Origin: Brucella pituitosa
GTDB taxonomy: Bacteria > Pseudomonadota > Alphaproteobacteria > Rhizobiales > Rhizobiaceae
Assembly (NCBI RefSeq): GCF_003049685.1
Contig: NZ_PYSY02000001.1
Coordinates: forward strand, 186,001 to 250,000
Direction of reading: 5' to 3'
DNA: 64,000 bases
The position numbers were made by a program, and so were the translations under genes. The notes beneath the pieces were generated by a model. The model worked only from the letters and a program-made list of their open reading frames with translations. It searched no databases and was not told the origin of the DNA. Positions 20,714 through 29,337 of the stretch are shown here, piece by piece. Each line of letters begins with the position of its first letter. The first letter of the stretch is position 1.

Positions 20714-21391
20714 TTAGTTGGCAGGTGCTGGCTGTGCCGGAGCTTCGCCGTTGCCCGCAGGAGCCTGCTCTGCAGGTTTTTCAGCTTCACCTGCAGGTGC
20801 CGTACCTTCAGGCTTTGCTTCGCCGCCATCTGCCGGTGCAGCATCAGCTGTTGGAAGTGGCGCTGGATTGTCGGACAGTGTGCGCAGATAAGCGATCAGA
20901 TCGGCGCGCTCATTGTCCTTCTTGTCGCCAGCAAAGCCCATGGCCGTGCCCTTGATGAAGCCCTTTGGCGAAGTGAGGAACTTGTTGAGATGTTCATAAT
21001 CCCACTTGTTGCCGCCCGCACCAAATTCCTTCATCGCAGCTGAATAGCCAAAGCCTTCAACGGAAGCAGCCGGGCGGTCCAGAACATCCCAAAGATGCGG
21101 TCCGACCTTGTTGGCACCACCCTTTTCGCCTGTATGGCATGCCGCGCAACGCTTGAAGACGGTTTCGCCGCGTGCCGGATCAGCGGATTGCAGCAATGTA
21201 GCAATCGACACTTCTTCCTTGGCTGGTGCAGCTTCCCCACCAGTCGAAGCCTCTGCTGCTTCGATTATGAAACCTGGCTTCTCAGGGGCTGGCGCATGAA
21301 ACAGCGTGTCGGACAGAATGCCCGTCGTCATGACAACAAAAACCGTTGCCAGAAAAGCCATGATAAACTTATTAGTCCGGGTTGAATTCAT
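20714..21391 (-). CDS. Membrane-anchored class I cytochrome c (CycM-like) with Pro/Ala-rich tail
   Basis: Electron carrier probably linking the bc1 complex to a cytochrome oxidase. The 225-residue protein has an uncleaved N-terminal helix (about 9-27), a flexible linker, one heme site CAACH (82-86), and the axial methionine in GTAMGF (Met151). Residues about 175-225 form an unusual tail of Pro, Ala, Glu and Gly with repeated PA/EKP units. The core agrees with the CycM/cytochrome c552 group; the tail is of unknown use. Divergent from kdsB and transcribed alone. Confidence 0.88.
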   Translation of the reverse strand: MNSTRTNKFIMAFLATVFVVMTTGILSDTLFHAPAPEKPGFIIEAAEASTGGEAAPAKEEVSIATLLQSADPARGETVFKRCAACHTGEKGGANKVGPHLWDVLDRPAASVEGFGYSAAMKEFGAGGNKWDYEHLNKFLTSPKGFIKGTAMGFAGDKKDNERADLIAYLRTLSDNPAPLPTADAAPADGGEAKPEGTAPAGEAEKPAEQAPAGNGEAPAQPAPAN

Positions 21392-21637
21392 CGCCGGTCA
21401 GCGCTCCCTCTACTCAACGCCCTCCAAAGCCGGCATGCAAAACCTGTGTTAAAAGGCTGGCAAGTCTCTCCCCGGCGTCGGGCGGAAACTAGGTCTTTTA
21501 CAGGGGTGATGCAACACCTATAAGGGGTTCTAGACCCGTGACTTTTTGACACTTTTGCTGCATTTGCTGTGCAGATAAAGATCGCCAGAGGGCTTCGACA
21601 GACTTTCTACGGCCAAATTAAACACCAAGAGGCGATC

Positions 21638-22387
21638 ATGCTTCAGACTTTGAAAACACTGACACTTATACCGGCGCGGATGGCTTCAACGCGCCTGCCA
21701 AACAAGCCGTTGGCCGATATTTGCGGCAAGCCGATGATCGTGCATGTGGCAGATCGTGCGGCGGCAGCATCTCTTGGACGCACCGTGGTTGCGACCGATA
21801 GTGACGAGATTTTCGCAGCTGTTCGGGCGCATGGTCATGAGGTCATTATGACGCGCGGCGATCATGAATCGGGTTCTGACCGTATTTATGAGGCGCTTCA
21901 GAAAGTCGATCCACAGGGTGAGGTGGAGGCGATCATCAACGTACAGGGCGATCTGCCGACGATCGATCCGGAAACCATCCGCCGCGCGCTGCGGCCGTTG
22001 GAAGATGGGCCTGCCGATATTGCGACACTGGGTGTTGAAATCACACTGGATGAAGAAAAGATCAATCCGAACGTGGTGAAGATCGTCGGTTCACCACAGC
22101 CCGGTGGCGAACGTCTGCGTGCGCTGTATTTTACCCGCGCCACAGCACCTTACGGCGATGGCCCGCTCTATCATCACATTGGGCTTTACGCTTATCGCCG
22201 TGCGGCGTTAGAGCGTTTTGTGAAGATTGGGCCGTCTCCACTTGAAAAGCGCGAAAAGCTGGAACAGCTGCGTGCACTTGAAGACGGAATGCGCATTGAC
22301 GCAGAGATTGTCAGAACAGTCCCGCTGGGCGTTGATACGCAGGCTGATCTTGACCGGGCACGTGAAATTATCGCAAAGGGATTGTGA
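21638..22387 (+). CDS. kdsB: 3-deoxy-manno-octulosonate cytidylyltransferase
   Basis: Activates KDO as CMP-KDO for lipopolysaccharide inner core synthesis. The 249-residue protein (start [20 protein letters not shown]) has the nucleotide-binding [27 protein letters not shown] and the metal-site [11 protein letters not shown]. An earlier in-frame start would add 23 residues not present in the family; CAAGAGG lies before ATG 21638. pheA follows after 47 bases on the same strand and may be cotranscribed. Confidence 0.96.
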   Translation: MLQTLKTLTLIPARMASTRLPNKPLADICGKPMIVHVADRAAAASLGRTVVATDSDEIFAAVRAHGHEVIMTRGDHESGSDRIYEALQKVDPQGEVEAIINVQGDLPTIDPETIRRALRPLEDGPADIATLGVEITLDEEKINPNVVKIVGSPQPGGERLRALYFTRATAPYGDGPLYHHIGLYAYRRAALERFVKIGPSPLEKREKLEQLRALEDGMRIDAEIVRTVPLGVDTQADLDRAREIIAKGL

Positions 22388-22434
22388 TAAACACGCTTCG
22401 ATTGTTGCGGAGCATTTGAGAAAGTACGAACACG

Positions 22435-23298
22435 ATGAAGACCAACCGGATTTCCTTTCAGGGTGAAGCGGGCGCCAATTCCGATACGGCTTGCCGCAAC
22501 ATGTTTCCCGATATGGAGCCTTTGCCGTGCCCGACTTTTGAAGATGCGTTTAATGCGGTTGAAAGCGGCGCCGCCGATCTTGCGATGATTCCTATTGAGA
22601 ACACGCTTGCGGGTCGTGTTGCTGATATTCACTATCTGTTACCGCTTGCCGACATGCACATTGTTGGCGAATATTTCCTGCCGATCCATTTTCAGTTGAT
22701 GGTTCTTCCCGGTGTGAAACGTGAAGAGATCAAGACTGTTCACAGCCATATCCATGCGCTGGGCCAGTGCCGCAAGGTTATCAGGCAGAATGGCTGGAAG
22801 CCGGTGATTGCGGGCGATACCGCAGGCGCCGCCCGCCTTGTGGCTGACATGAAAGATCGCTCAATGGCAGCGCTTGCGCCAAGCCTTGCGGCCGATCTCT
22901 ACGGTCTCGATATTCTGGAAGAGAATGTCGAGGACGCGGAAGATAATGTGACTCGCTTTGTCGTTCTGTCGAAGACGAAGAAATGGGAGCCGCGCCCGGA
23001 AAAAGACGAGCGGATTATTACCACTTTCGTCTTCCGTGTACGCAACGTGCCCGCCGCGCTTTATAAGGCAATGGGTGGCTTTGCGACCAACGGCGTCAAC
23101 ATGACCAAGCTCGAAAGTTATCAGCTGGGCGGCCGGTTTATCGCGACACAATTCTATGCGGATATTGAAGGCCACCCGGAAGACCGGAATGTGCAGCTTG
23201 CTCTCGAAGAGCTTGAATTCTTCACCAAGGAAGTGCGCATTTTAGGCGTCTATAAGGGCAGCGATACGCGCGGCACGCAGCTGCTGGCAGCGGAGTAA
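22435..23298 (+). CDS. pheA: Prephenate dehydratase
   Basis: Converts prephenate to phenylpyruvate in phenylalanine synthesis. The 287-residue monofunctional enzyme has no chorismate mutase domain. It opens KTNRISFQGEAGANSDTACR, has MIPIENTLAGRV and the TRFVVLSKT catalytic region (Thr-Arg-Phe), then an ACT domain (about 198-280) with ESYQLGG for feedback binding of phenylalanine. Its stop abuts a perfect palindromic repeat that also ends the convergent nudC gene. Confidence 0.95.
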   Translation: MKTNRISFQGEAGANSDTACRNMFPDMEPLPCPTFEDAFNAVESGAADLAMIPIENTLAGRVADIHYLLPLADMHIVGEYFLPIHFQLMVLPGVKREEIKTVHSHIHALGQCRKVIRQNGWKPVIAGDTAGAARLVADMKDRSMAALAPSLAADLYGLDILEENVEDAEDNVTRFVVLSKTKKWEPRPEKDERIITTFVFRVRNVPAALYKAMGGFATNGVNMTKLESYQLGGRFIATQFYADIEGHPEDRNVQLALEELEFFTKEVRILGVYKGSDTRGTQLLAAE

Positions 23299-23347
23299 TT
23301 AGAGCGCATCCCGAAAGCCGTTTCACACTTTTCGGGATGCGCTCTAA
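23299..23347. terminator. Perfect palindromic repeat acting as shared terminator of pheA and nudC
   Basis: A type A repeat with 18-base perfect arms (23299-23316 and 23330-23347) fills the whole gap between the two convergent genes, and the nudC stop codon (23346-23344) lies in the right arm. Use as a bidirectional terminator is inferred from position. Confidence 0.75.
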
Positions 23348-24285
23348 TCTTCTGCCCAGGCTCTGATCAGATGGGTTGCGATGGCTCCGGTTGCCGGGAC
23401 GCGCAGCTCATTTTCATGTGTGCCAGCAAGCATGGCGCGCACTTCAGATTTCTCGAACCAGCGACCGTCTTCGAGTTCCGAGCGGTCGATTGCGAAATCG
23501 TCTGACAGCACTTCGGCATGGCAACCGATCATCAGCGAATAAGGAAATGGCCATGGCTGGCTCGCGTGATAGCCAACGCGGCCGATCGACAGGCCCATTT
23601 CTTCAAAGCTTTCGCGACGCACGGCGGCTTCGATCGTCTCGCCATGCTCGATGAAGCCTGCAAGGCAGGAATAGGACCCGGCGGCAAAGTGGGCACTGCG
23701 TGCCAGAATGCATTTTTCACCACGAATGGGCAGCATGATCGCGACCGGATCGGTTCGCGGGAAATGCTCGGCTCCACAATTCGGGCAGACGCGTTTTGCA
23801 CCACCGGCGCGCATTTCGCTTTTTGTGCCGCAACGTCCACAAAAACGGTGATTGCTATGCCATGCTGTTAAAGCAGCAGCCTGCGCCAGTGCACCGACGA
23901 TATCAGCGGGCACGAGGCCTTCCATATAGATGCTGCGATAGTCCTGTGCCTTATAGGGAGCCTCAAGCTGTTCCGGATCAAGCGGAGCCATGACTGCCAC
24001 CAGCGGTGCACTGTCCTGCAACCCCAGCAGTACCGGTTCATGCAGATCACACGAAAAAGCCTGAGCCTCTTTCAGTGTAAAGAGTGCGCGCGGAGCGCTC
24101 TCATTTGTGTAATCGAGCAACAGCCTGTTGCCGCCCAGAATCATCACCCGCGTTTCTGGCAGTTCCAGAGCGGTGAAGGCCGAATCATCTTGTCGCTTTT
24201 CGGAAAGACGGTCGATGCGGTTGCCAGCAAAGCCGACGAGACGGCTCGGTTCAATTTCCGGCAGGTCGTAAAGGCGAAAAGCCAT
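23344..24285 (-). CDS. nudC: NAD(H) pyrophosphatase / RNA NAD-decapping hydrolase
   Basis: Hydrolyses NAD(H) to NMN(H) and AMP, and in E. coli removes NAD caps from RNA. The 313-residue protein has a zinc ribbon (Cys149, 152, 167, 170), the Nudix box from Gly210 (GFIEHGETIEAAVRRE..EEMGL) and the NADH-specific SQPWPFPYSLM motif just after it. Length is at the long end for the family because of the N-terminal domain. The HIT protein gene lies 44 bases upstream on the same strand. Confidence 0.94.
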   Translation of the reverse strand: MAFRLYDLPEIEPSRLVGFAGNRIDRLSEKRQDDSAFTALELPETRVMILGGNRLLLDYTNESAPRALFTLKEAQAFSCDLHEPVLLGLQDSAPLVAVMAPLDPEQLEAPYKAQDYRSIYMEGLVPADIVGALAQAAALTAWHSNHRFCGRCGTKSEMRAGGAKRVCPNCGAEHFPRTDPVAIMLPIRGEKCILARSAHFAAGSYSCLAGFIEHGETIEAAVRRESFEEMGLSIGRVGYHASQPWPFPYSLMIGCHAEVLSDDFAIDRSELEDGRWFEKSEVRAMLAGTHENELRVPATGAIATHLIRAWAED

Positions 24286-24329
24286 GATTTTCTCTGGAAT
24301 GTGTTCTCGGGAGTGGTTTTTTGGGGGAA

Positions 24330-24734
24330 TCAGAGCGCTGCGCGGATCTTTTCGATCAGCGCATATGCATCGGCATCATGATAAGTTTTGCGGGTGCCAT
24401 GGCCCCAGACAGGGCCGGGCCAGCCAGCATCGCCCTCATTGCGCGCAATGACATGGATGTGGAGTTGGCGGACAATATTGCCCAAAGCGCCGGTATTGAT
24501 CTTGTGGCAGTCGGTTGCCTTCTTCAGCGCTTGCGAGACAATCGCGGCTTCAAAAGTCAGCATTGTCTGATCGAGTGGCGTCATATCGTGAATTTCGGCA
24601 AGTTTCGCACGGCGCGGCACGAGGATCAGCCAGGGCCAGCGCTGGTCATCCATCAACCGCAGCTCGCACAAGCCAAGCTTGGCGACTGAAAAAGTATCGG
24701 CATCGAGCCGTTTATCGAGTTCAAACTGTTCCAT
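24330..24734 (-). CDS. HIT family protein with altered histidine triad
   Basis: Small nucleotide hydrolase-like protein, 134 residues from MEQFELDKRLD. An earlier in-frame start would add 39 residues rich in Lys/Asn that look non-coding. The triad is QLHIHVIAR: His92 and His94 are kept, but the third position (96) is isoleucine. The middle histidine, the usual nucleophile, is present. The following GDAGWPGPVWG matches an alphaproteobacterial HIT subgroup. Substrate is unknown, dinucleoside polyphosphates being the family guess. Located upstream of nudC, another nucleotide hydrolase. Confidence 0.88.
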   Translation of the reverse strand: MEQFELDKRLDADTFSVAKLGLCELRLMDDQRWPWLILVPRRAKLAEIHDMTPLDQTMLTFEAAIVSQALKKATDCHKINTGALGNIVRQLHIHVIARNEGDAGWPGPVWGHGTRKTYHDADAYALIEKIRAAL

Positions 24735-24791
24735 ATTAGAATTATTATCATTTTTTTCTTCTCTATGCTCGCTTTTTGCACGGTGTCCTCC

Positions 24792-24820
24792 TTGCTTTTT
24801 GCTTCGTAATTGACGATATG
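24792..24820 (+). promoter_or_regulatory. Candidate promoter of the SRP RNA
   Basis: TTGCTT (24792-24797), a 17-base spacer and GATATG (24815-24820) end five bases before the predicted RNA 5' end. Spacing is right, the hexamers are only partial matches. Confidence 0.35.
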
Positions 24821-24824
24821 CAGC

Positions 24825-24924
24825 GTGGGAGGTTGGTGGTGGACGAGCCACTCGCCAACCGGGTCAGGTCCGGAAGGAAGCAGCCCTAACGAGCCAGGCA
24901 CGGGTCGCCGTGCCAGCCTCCCAC
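24825..24924 (+). ncRNA. ffs: Signal recognition particle RNA, small (4.5S) type
   Basis: RNA of the SRP, which with Ffh targets membrane proteins to FtsY. The terminal stem pairs GTGGGAGG at the 5' end with CCTCCCAC at the 3' end. The apical domain holds the conserved GGTCAGGTCCGGAAGGAAGC followed by AGCCC, the diagnostic asymmetric and symmetric loops. About 100 nt, no Alu domain. Placement upstream of dnaX is frequent in Rhizobiales. Ends are estimated from the closing stem. Confidence 0.93.
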
Positions 24925-25010
24925 CTTTCTTTTACAACGTTAGAGTACCGTGTGCCTTTTTAGGCGCTAGACAAGGACGCTCTAAGCTATTGATCCATGC
25001 ATCGTGCTTT

Positions 25011-25034
25011 CCAAAAATCGATACCGATTTTTTG
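25011..25034. repeat. Palindromic repeat, type D core
   Basis: CCAAAAATCG atac CGATTTTTTGG, the same nested core as at 1168-1214, within a broader GATGC/GCATC-type palindrome. Lies between the SRP RNA and dnaX. The rest of this 230-base gap shows no gene. Confidence 0.65.
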
Positions 25035-25155
25035 GCGGATGCTGCAATGGCTGTTGATTGGCAGTAAACCGCTGTCGAAGACACTTTCGTCTCCGGTCCA
25101 AACTGTTTAGAGTTTTAGGATCGGAAAGAAGCGAACAGGGAACGGAAGGGTCGCA

Positions 25156-26970
25156 ATGGACACAAAATCCGAAACTGGCGCTTATCGCGTTCTCGCCCGC
25201 AAATACCGTCCCCAGAATTTCAATGATCTGATCGGTCAGGAGCCGATGGTTCGCACGCTGAAAAATGCGTTCGAGACCGGCCGTATCGCACAGGCCTGGA
25301 TGTTGACCGGCGTACGTGGTGTGGGCAAGACCACGACAGCGCGTATTCTGGCGCGCGCGCTTAATTACAAGACTGATTCTATCGATCAGCCGACAATTGA
25401 TCTGTCCGTTATGGGCGAGCATTGTCAGGCGATCATGGAAGGCCGCCATGTCGATGTAATCGAAATGGATGCGGCGTCGCATACAGGTATCGACGATATT
25501 CGCGAGATTATCGAGCAGGTGCGCTATCGCCCTGTATCGGCGCGTTACAAAGTCTATATCATCGACGAAGTGCACATGCTCTCCAATCAAGCCTTCAACG
25601 GTCTGCTGAAGACGCTCGAAGAGCCGCCGCCGCACGTCAAATTCATCTTCGCAACCACCGAAATCCGTAAAGTGCCGATCACGGTTCTGTCGCGCTGTCA
25701 GCGTTTTGATCTGCGCCGCATCGAATCGGGGACCCTGGCCGCTCATCTCCGCCGCATTGCGGAAGCCGAACAGATCGAAGTCGATGACACATCGCTGGCA
25801 ATGATTGCGCGTGCGGGCGAGGGCTCTGCGCGCGATTCTCTTTCCATTTTCGATCAGGCCATTGCCCATGGCGCGGGCCATGTGTCGGCAGAAGCCGTGC
25901 GTTCAATGCTCGGCCTTGCCGATCGCGCCCGCATTATCGATCTGTTTGAAATGTTGATGCGTGGCGATGTGGCCGGTGCTTTGACGGAATTCCGCGCGCA
26001 ATATGATGTCGGTGCTGACCCATCGGTGGTGCTGACTGATCTTGCTGATTTCAATCATCTGGTCACACGTCTGCGGTTTACGCCGGATGTGGCGGAAGAT
26101 GTGTCGCTTTCGGAAGACGAGCGCGTTCGTGGTCGCGACTTCTCGCAAAAACTTTCGGTGCGCGTGCTTTCGCGTACATGGCAGATGCTGCTCAAGGGCA
26201 TTGCGGAAGTGGATACGGCAACGCGGCCAGTGCAGGCGGCGGAAATGCTGCTGATCCGTCTGGCGCATGCCGCCGATCTGCCAACGCTCGATGAAGCGTT
26301 GAAAGGGTTTGAAAACGGCTCTGTTTCTGCACCGCGTCAGCAACCTTCGGGCGCTGCAAGGTCAAATGCCGGCTCTCAGCCTGAGGCACGCGCAAGTGCG
26401 GATGCAATCGCCTCTTCCATGATGCCTGCATCGGGCGGCCCTGCGACTGCGATGCGCCTTGTGGAAACGCAGCCGCAGCCAGTACAGCCTCCAGTGCCTC
26501 AACAATTCGTCGACAATACGCCGCAGCCTTCGGTTCCGATCAGCAGCCTTGCCGATATCGTCGCATTGGCTGACAAGTATCGAGACATGCAGTTCAAGAT
26601 ACTGGTCAAGAACTGCGTTCGATTGTCATCCATCGCCCCCGGACGGCTTGAAATCGGCTTGACCGACGATGCCCCGAAATCATTGCCGAGCGATATCTCG
26701 CAGCGCCTTCTTAACTGGACCGGCATTCGCTGGGTTGTGACGGTTGCACGTGATGTTTCGGGACAGACGGTTGCGGAAGCTGAAACCGAGCGTCGCGACA
26801 ACCTCGTGACTGACGCGCGTGCTGATCCTGATGTCGCCGCTATTCTGGCGGCTTTTCCGGGTGCAAAGATAACAGACGTCCGCATTGCCGTTGCAGAACA
26901 GGGCGATGATGACGATATAGACCTTGATACGGTTGAAGACGTGCCCGGCACGCCTTCTGAAGACGACTGA
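25156..26970 (+). CDS. dnaX: DNA polymerase III subunits gamma/tau
   Basis: ATPase of the clamp loader and organiser of the replisome. The 604-residue protein has Walker [10 protein letters not shown] (about 52-60), Walker [11 protein letters not shown], sensor 1 and SRC box ([11 protein letters not shown]), then a Pro/Ala-rich linker (about 390-460) and a C-terminal tau domain. The usual four-cysteine zinc module is almost gone: only Cys90 in [14 protein letters not shown] remains. No clear programmed frameshift slippery run was seen, so a separate gamma form is not predicted. ybaB and recR follow closely. Confidence 0.95.
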   Translation: MDTKSETGAYRVLARKYRPQNFNDLIGQEPMVRTLKNAFETGRIAQAWMLTGVRGVGKTTTARILARALNYKTDSIDQPTIDLSVMGEHCQAIMEGRHVDVIEMDAASHTGIDDIREIIEQVRYRPVSARYKVYIIDEVHMLSNQAFNGLLKTLEEPPPHVKFIFATTEIRKVPITVLSRCQRFDLRRIESGTLAAHLRRIAEAEQIEVDDTSLAMIARAGEGSARDSLSIFDQAIAHGAGHVSAEAVRSMLGLADRARIIDLFEMLMRGDVAGALTEFRAQYDVGADPSVVLTDLADFNHLVTRLRFTPDVAEDVSLSEDERVRGRDFSQKLSVRVLSRTWQMLLKGIAEVDTATRPVQAAEMLLIRLAHAADLPTLDEALKGFENGSVSAPRQQPSGAARSNAGSQPEARASADAIASSMMPASGGPATAMRLVETQPQPVQPPVPQQFVDNTPQPSVPISSLADIVALADKYRDMQFKILVKNCVRLSSIAPGRLEIGLTDDAPKSLPSDISQRLLNWTGIRWVVTVARDVSGQTVAEAETERRDNLVTDARADPDVAAILAAFPGAKITDVRIAVAEQGDDDDIDLDTVEDVPGTPSEDD

Positions 26971-26996
26971 ATTCTAAAAGACACTGGAGTGAACCC

Positions 26997-27320
26997 ATGC
27001 GTGACATGATGGGCATGATGAAACAGGCGAAGGAATTGCAGGCCAAGATGAAGGCCATGCAGGACGAGATCGCCAATCTTGAAGCAACCGCATCTTCTGG
27101 CGGCGGTCTGGTCACGATCACGCTTTCGGGCAAGGGCACTCTGTCGGCTCTAAAGATCGATCCGTCGCTTGCCAAGGAAGAGGACGTGGAAATCCTCGAA
27201 GACCTGATCATTGCAGCCCACAACGATGCCAAGGCGAAACTCGAAGCCGAAATGGCTGAAAAGACGCAGTCGCTGACCGCTGGCCTGCCAATCCCCCCGG
27301 GCTTCAAGCTACCGTTTTAA
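26997..27320 (+). CDS. YbaB/EbfC family nucleoid-associated protein
   Basis: Small DNA-binding dimer that often sits between dnaX and recR. It has 107 residues beginning [20 protein letters not shown] (a coiled, Met-rich helix), then the beta-hairpin [31 protein letters not shown] precedes the ATG. The gap to dnaX is 26 bases. Role in recombination or chromosome organisation is inferred from the family. Confidence 0.95.
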   Translation: MRDMMGMMKQAKELQAKMKAMQDEIANLEATASSGGGLVTITLSGKGTLSALKIDPSLAKEEDVEILEDLIIAAHNDAKAKLEAEMAEKTQSLTAGLPIPPGFKLPF

Positions 27321-27327
27321 GGCGATG

Positions 27328-27349
27328 AGGGGAGCGACGAAGCTCCCCT
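27328..27349 (+). other. Hairpin between ybaB and recR
   Basis: AGGGGAGC / GCTCCCCT with a six-base loop right after the ybaB stop. No U-run follows at once, so it may stabilise or attenuate rather than terminate. Confidence 0.5.
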
Positions 27350-27405
27350 ACTCAGCTTACTTTTACTCGTCAATTTTCCAAAGCAGCCCAACTTTCTAAA
27401 GCAGT

Positions 27406-28011
27406 ATGTCCAAACGTATCGCCGGTCCTGAAATCGAACGTCTGATCCAGCTTCTGGCCCGTGTGCCGGGACTGGGACCGCGTTCTGCACGTCGTGCAGC
27501 GCTGCACCTGATCAAGAAGAAAGAAGCGCTGTTGATCCCGCTTGGTGGGGCGATGCAGGATGCTGCCGAAAAGGTGCGCATTTGCTCGTGCTGCGGCAAT
27601 GTCGATACCTCGGATCCTTGCACGATCTGCACCGATGATCGTCGCGATCCGTCCATGCTGATCGTCGTAGAAGATGTGTCCGATCTTTGGGCACTCGAAC
27701 GCGCAGGCACCATGAATGTCCGCTATCACGTGCTGGGCGGTCGGCTGTCGCCACTCGATGGCATTGGTCCCGATGATCTCAACATCAAAGGGCTGGTTGA
27801 GCGCGTTGCATCAGGCGAAATCAAGGAAGTGATTCTCGCGGTCAATGCGACGGTCGAAGGGCAGACAACCGCCCATTACATCACTGATCAGCTGGCTGAT
27901 TTCGACGTGCGTGTCACACGACTAGCGCATGGTGTGCCTGTAGGTGGTGAGCTTGATTACCTCGACGAGGGCACACTAGCCGCTGCTCTAAGGGCGCGGA
28001 CGGCGCTATAA
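27406..28011 (+). CDS. recR: Recombination protein RecR
   Basis: Works with RecF and RecO to load RecA on gaps. The 201-residue protein has the helix-hairpin-helix [15 protein letters not shown], a four-cysteine zinc finger (Cys60, 63, 72, 75), and the Toprim domain with [12 protein letters not shown] and [14 protein letters not shown]. Length is standard. recF is present at 7469. Ends 24 bases before the transglycosylase gene. Confidence 0.96.
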   Translation: MSKRIAGPEIERLIQLLARVPGLGPRSARRAALHLIKKKEALLIPLGGAMQDAAEKVRICSCCGNVDTSDPCTICTDDRRDPSMLIVVEDVSDLWALERAGTMNVRYHVLGGRLSPLDGIGPDDLNIKGLVERVASGEIKEVILAVNATVEGQTTAHYITDQLADFDVRVTRLAHGVPVGGELDYLDEGTLAAALRARTAL

Positions 28012-28035
28012 ACATTCAATAATTTGGAGACTGGC

Positions 28036-29295
28036 ATGAAGGCTGGCAGATGGAAACGAAGCTTCAAAATCGCTCTCGGTCTGTTCACGGCGTTTGCCAT
28101 TTCTCCTGCAATAGCAGCTCCTTCCAAAGCACAGGTCGAAAGCCAGTATCGTAACTGGATCGAAAAAGACCTCTGGCCGGAAGCCAAAGCTGCTGGCGTT
28201 TCACACCCTGTTTTCGAGCAGGCTTTTGCAGGCGTTACCATCAATTGGAAGCTGCCTGACCTGGTGATTCCCGGCGAAAAGCCAACGACACCCAAAGAGC
28301 AGAAACAGGCTGAGTTTGGTGCGCCGGGCAAATATTTCAATGCCAAGACGCTTGGTTCCGTCACCGGCGGCGGCAAGGCTCGGCTTGGCCAGAATGCAGG
28401 TCTGCTTAAAAAGATCGAACAGCAATATGGCGTGCCGGGCCGTATCGTTGTTGCCATATGGGGTCGTGAATCCGGCTTCGGTACGGTCAAGATTCCATAC
28501 AATGCGTTTGAAGTGCTCGGCACCAAGGCCTTCATGGCAACGCGCAAGGACATGTTCCGCAAGGAGCTGATCGCTGCACTTGAGATCACCTCACGCGGCT
28601 ATATCGCCAATGGTTCGATGAAAAGCTCATGGGCAGGCGCATTGGGCCAGCCGCAATTCATGCCTACTTCTTATCTCAAACATGCCGTTGATTTTGATGG
28701 CGATGGCAAGCGCGATATCTGGAACTCGGTACCGGATACGCTGGCATCCATCGCTAACTATCTCAAAATCCATGGCTGGCAGGCGGGGCGCGACTGGGGC
28801 TATGAGGTCAATGTGCCTCAGAATATTTCCTGCTCGCTGGAAGGTCCTGATCAGGGCAAGACATTTGCGGACTGGGCGAAACTTGGTATCAGCCGCACCA
28901 ATGGCAAGGCGTTTCCGGCCAATGAAATGAAGGGCGAGGGCTTTCTGCTTATGCCCGCTGGTCGTTATGGCCCCGCCTTCATCGTCACGCCGAATTTCTA
29001 CGTCATCAAAGATTATAATATGAGCGACCTCTATGCGCTCTTCATTGGTCATGTCGGTGATCGCATTGCTTATGGCGCAGACGACTTTCAGACCCAATGG
29101 GGTAATGTCGGCACCATGTATCGCTCTGACATTCAGGCCATGCAGAAGCGCATGCAGGCGCAGGGCTATGATGTGGGGAAGGTCGATGGTCTGCCGGGAT
29201 TTAAGACCCGTCGCTCGATTGGTCTGTGGCAGTCGAAAAATGGAATGGCGCCGACCTGTTTCACCCAGCCTGAACTGGTGAAATCCATTCGATAA
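28036..29295 (+). CDS. Lytic murein transglycosylase, MltB family, with peptidoglycan-binding domain
   Basis: Cleaves peptidoglycan glycan strands to 1,6-anhydro products. The 419-residue protein starts at ATG 28036, with TTTGGAGA before it; a TTG 12 bases earlier is less likely. It has a signal peptide ending near AISPAIAAP, the catalytic glutamate in AIWGRESGFG, the AGALGQPQFMPTSY motif and a C-terminal PG_binding_1 domain (about 345-410). No lipobox, so it is probably periplasmic and soluble. Close spacing to recR may be read-through. Confidence 0.93.
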   Translation: MKAGRWKRSFKIALGLFTAFAISPAIAAPSKAQVESQYRNWIEKDLWPEAKAAGVSHPVFEQAFAGVTINWKLPDLVIPGEKPTTPKEQKQAEFGAPGKYFNAKTLGSVTGGGKARLGQNAGLLKKIEQQYGVPGRIVVAIWGRESGFGTVKIPYNAFEVLGTKAFMATRKDMFRKELIAALEITSRGYIANGSMKSSWAGALGQPQFMPTSYLKHAVDFDGDGKRDIWNSVPDTLASIANYLKIHGWQAGRDWGYEVNVPQNISCSLEGPDQGKTFADWAKLGISRTNGKAFPANEMKGEGFLLMPAGRYGPAFIVTPNFYVIKDYNMSDLYALFIGHVGDRIAYGADDFQTQWGNVGTMYRSDIQAMQKRMQAQGYDVGKVDGLPGFKTRRSIGLWQSKNGMAPTCFTQPELVKSIR

Positions 29296-29299
29296 AATC

Positions 29300-29330
29300 T
29301 GCGCCGGAGTAAGATAATCGCTCCGGCGCA
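29300..29330. terminator. Bidirectional hairpin between convergent genes
   Basis: Perfect ten-base arms TGCGCCGGAG and CTCCGGCGCA around an 11-base loop, between the transglycosylase and formaldehyde dehydrogenase genes. No clear T-run. Confidence 0.65.
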
Positions 29331-29337
29331 AAGCTGT

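Noticed and set aside
25156..26970. Programmed frameshift in dnaX giving gamma
   Set aside because: No A-rich slippery heptamer with downstream hairpin was seen at the expected place.
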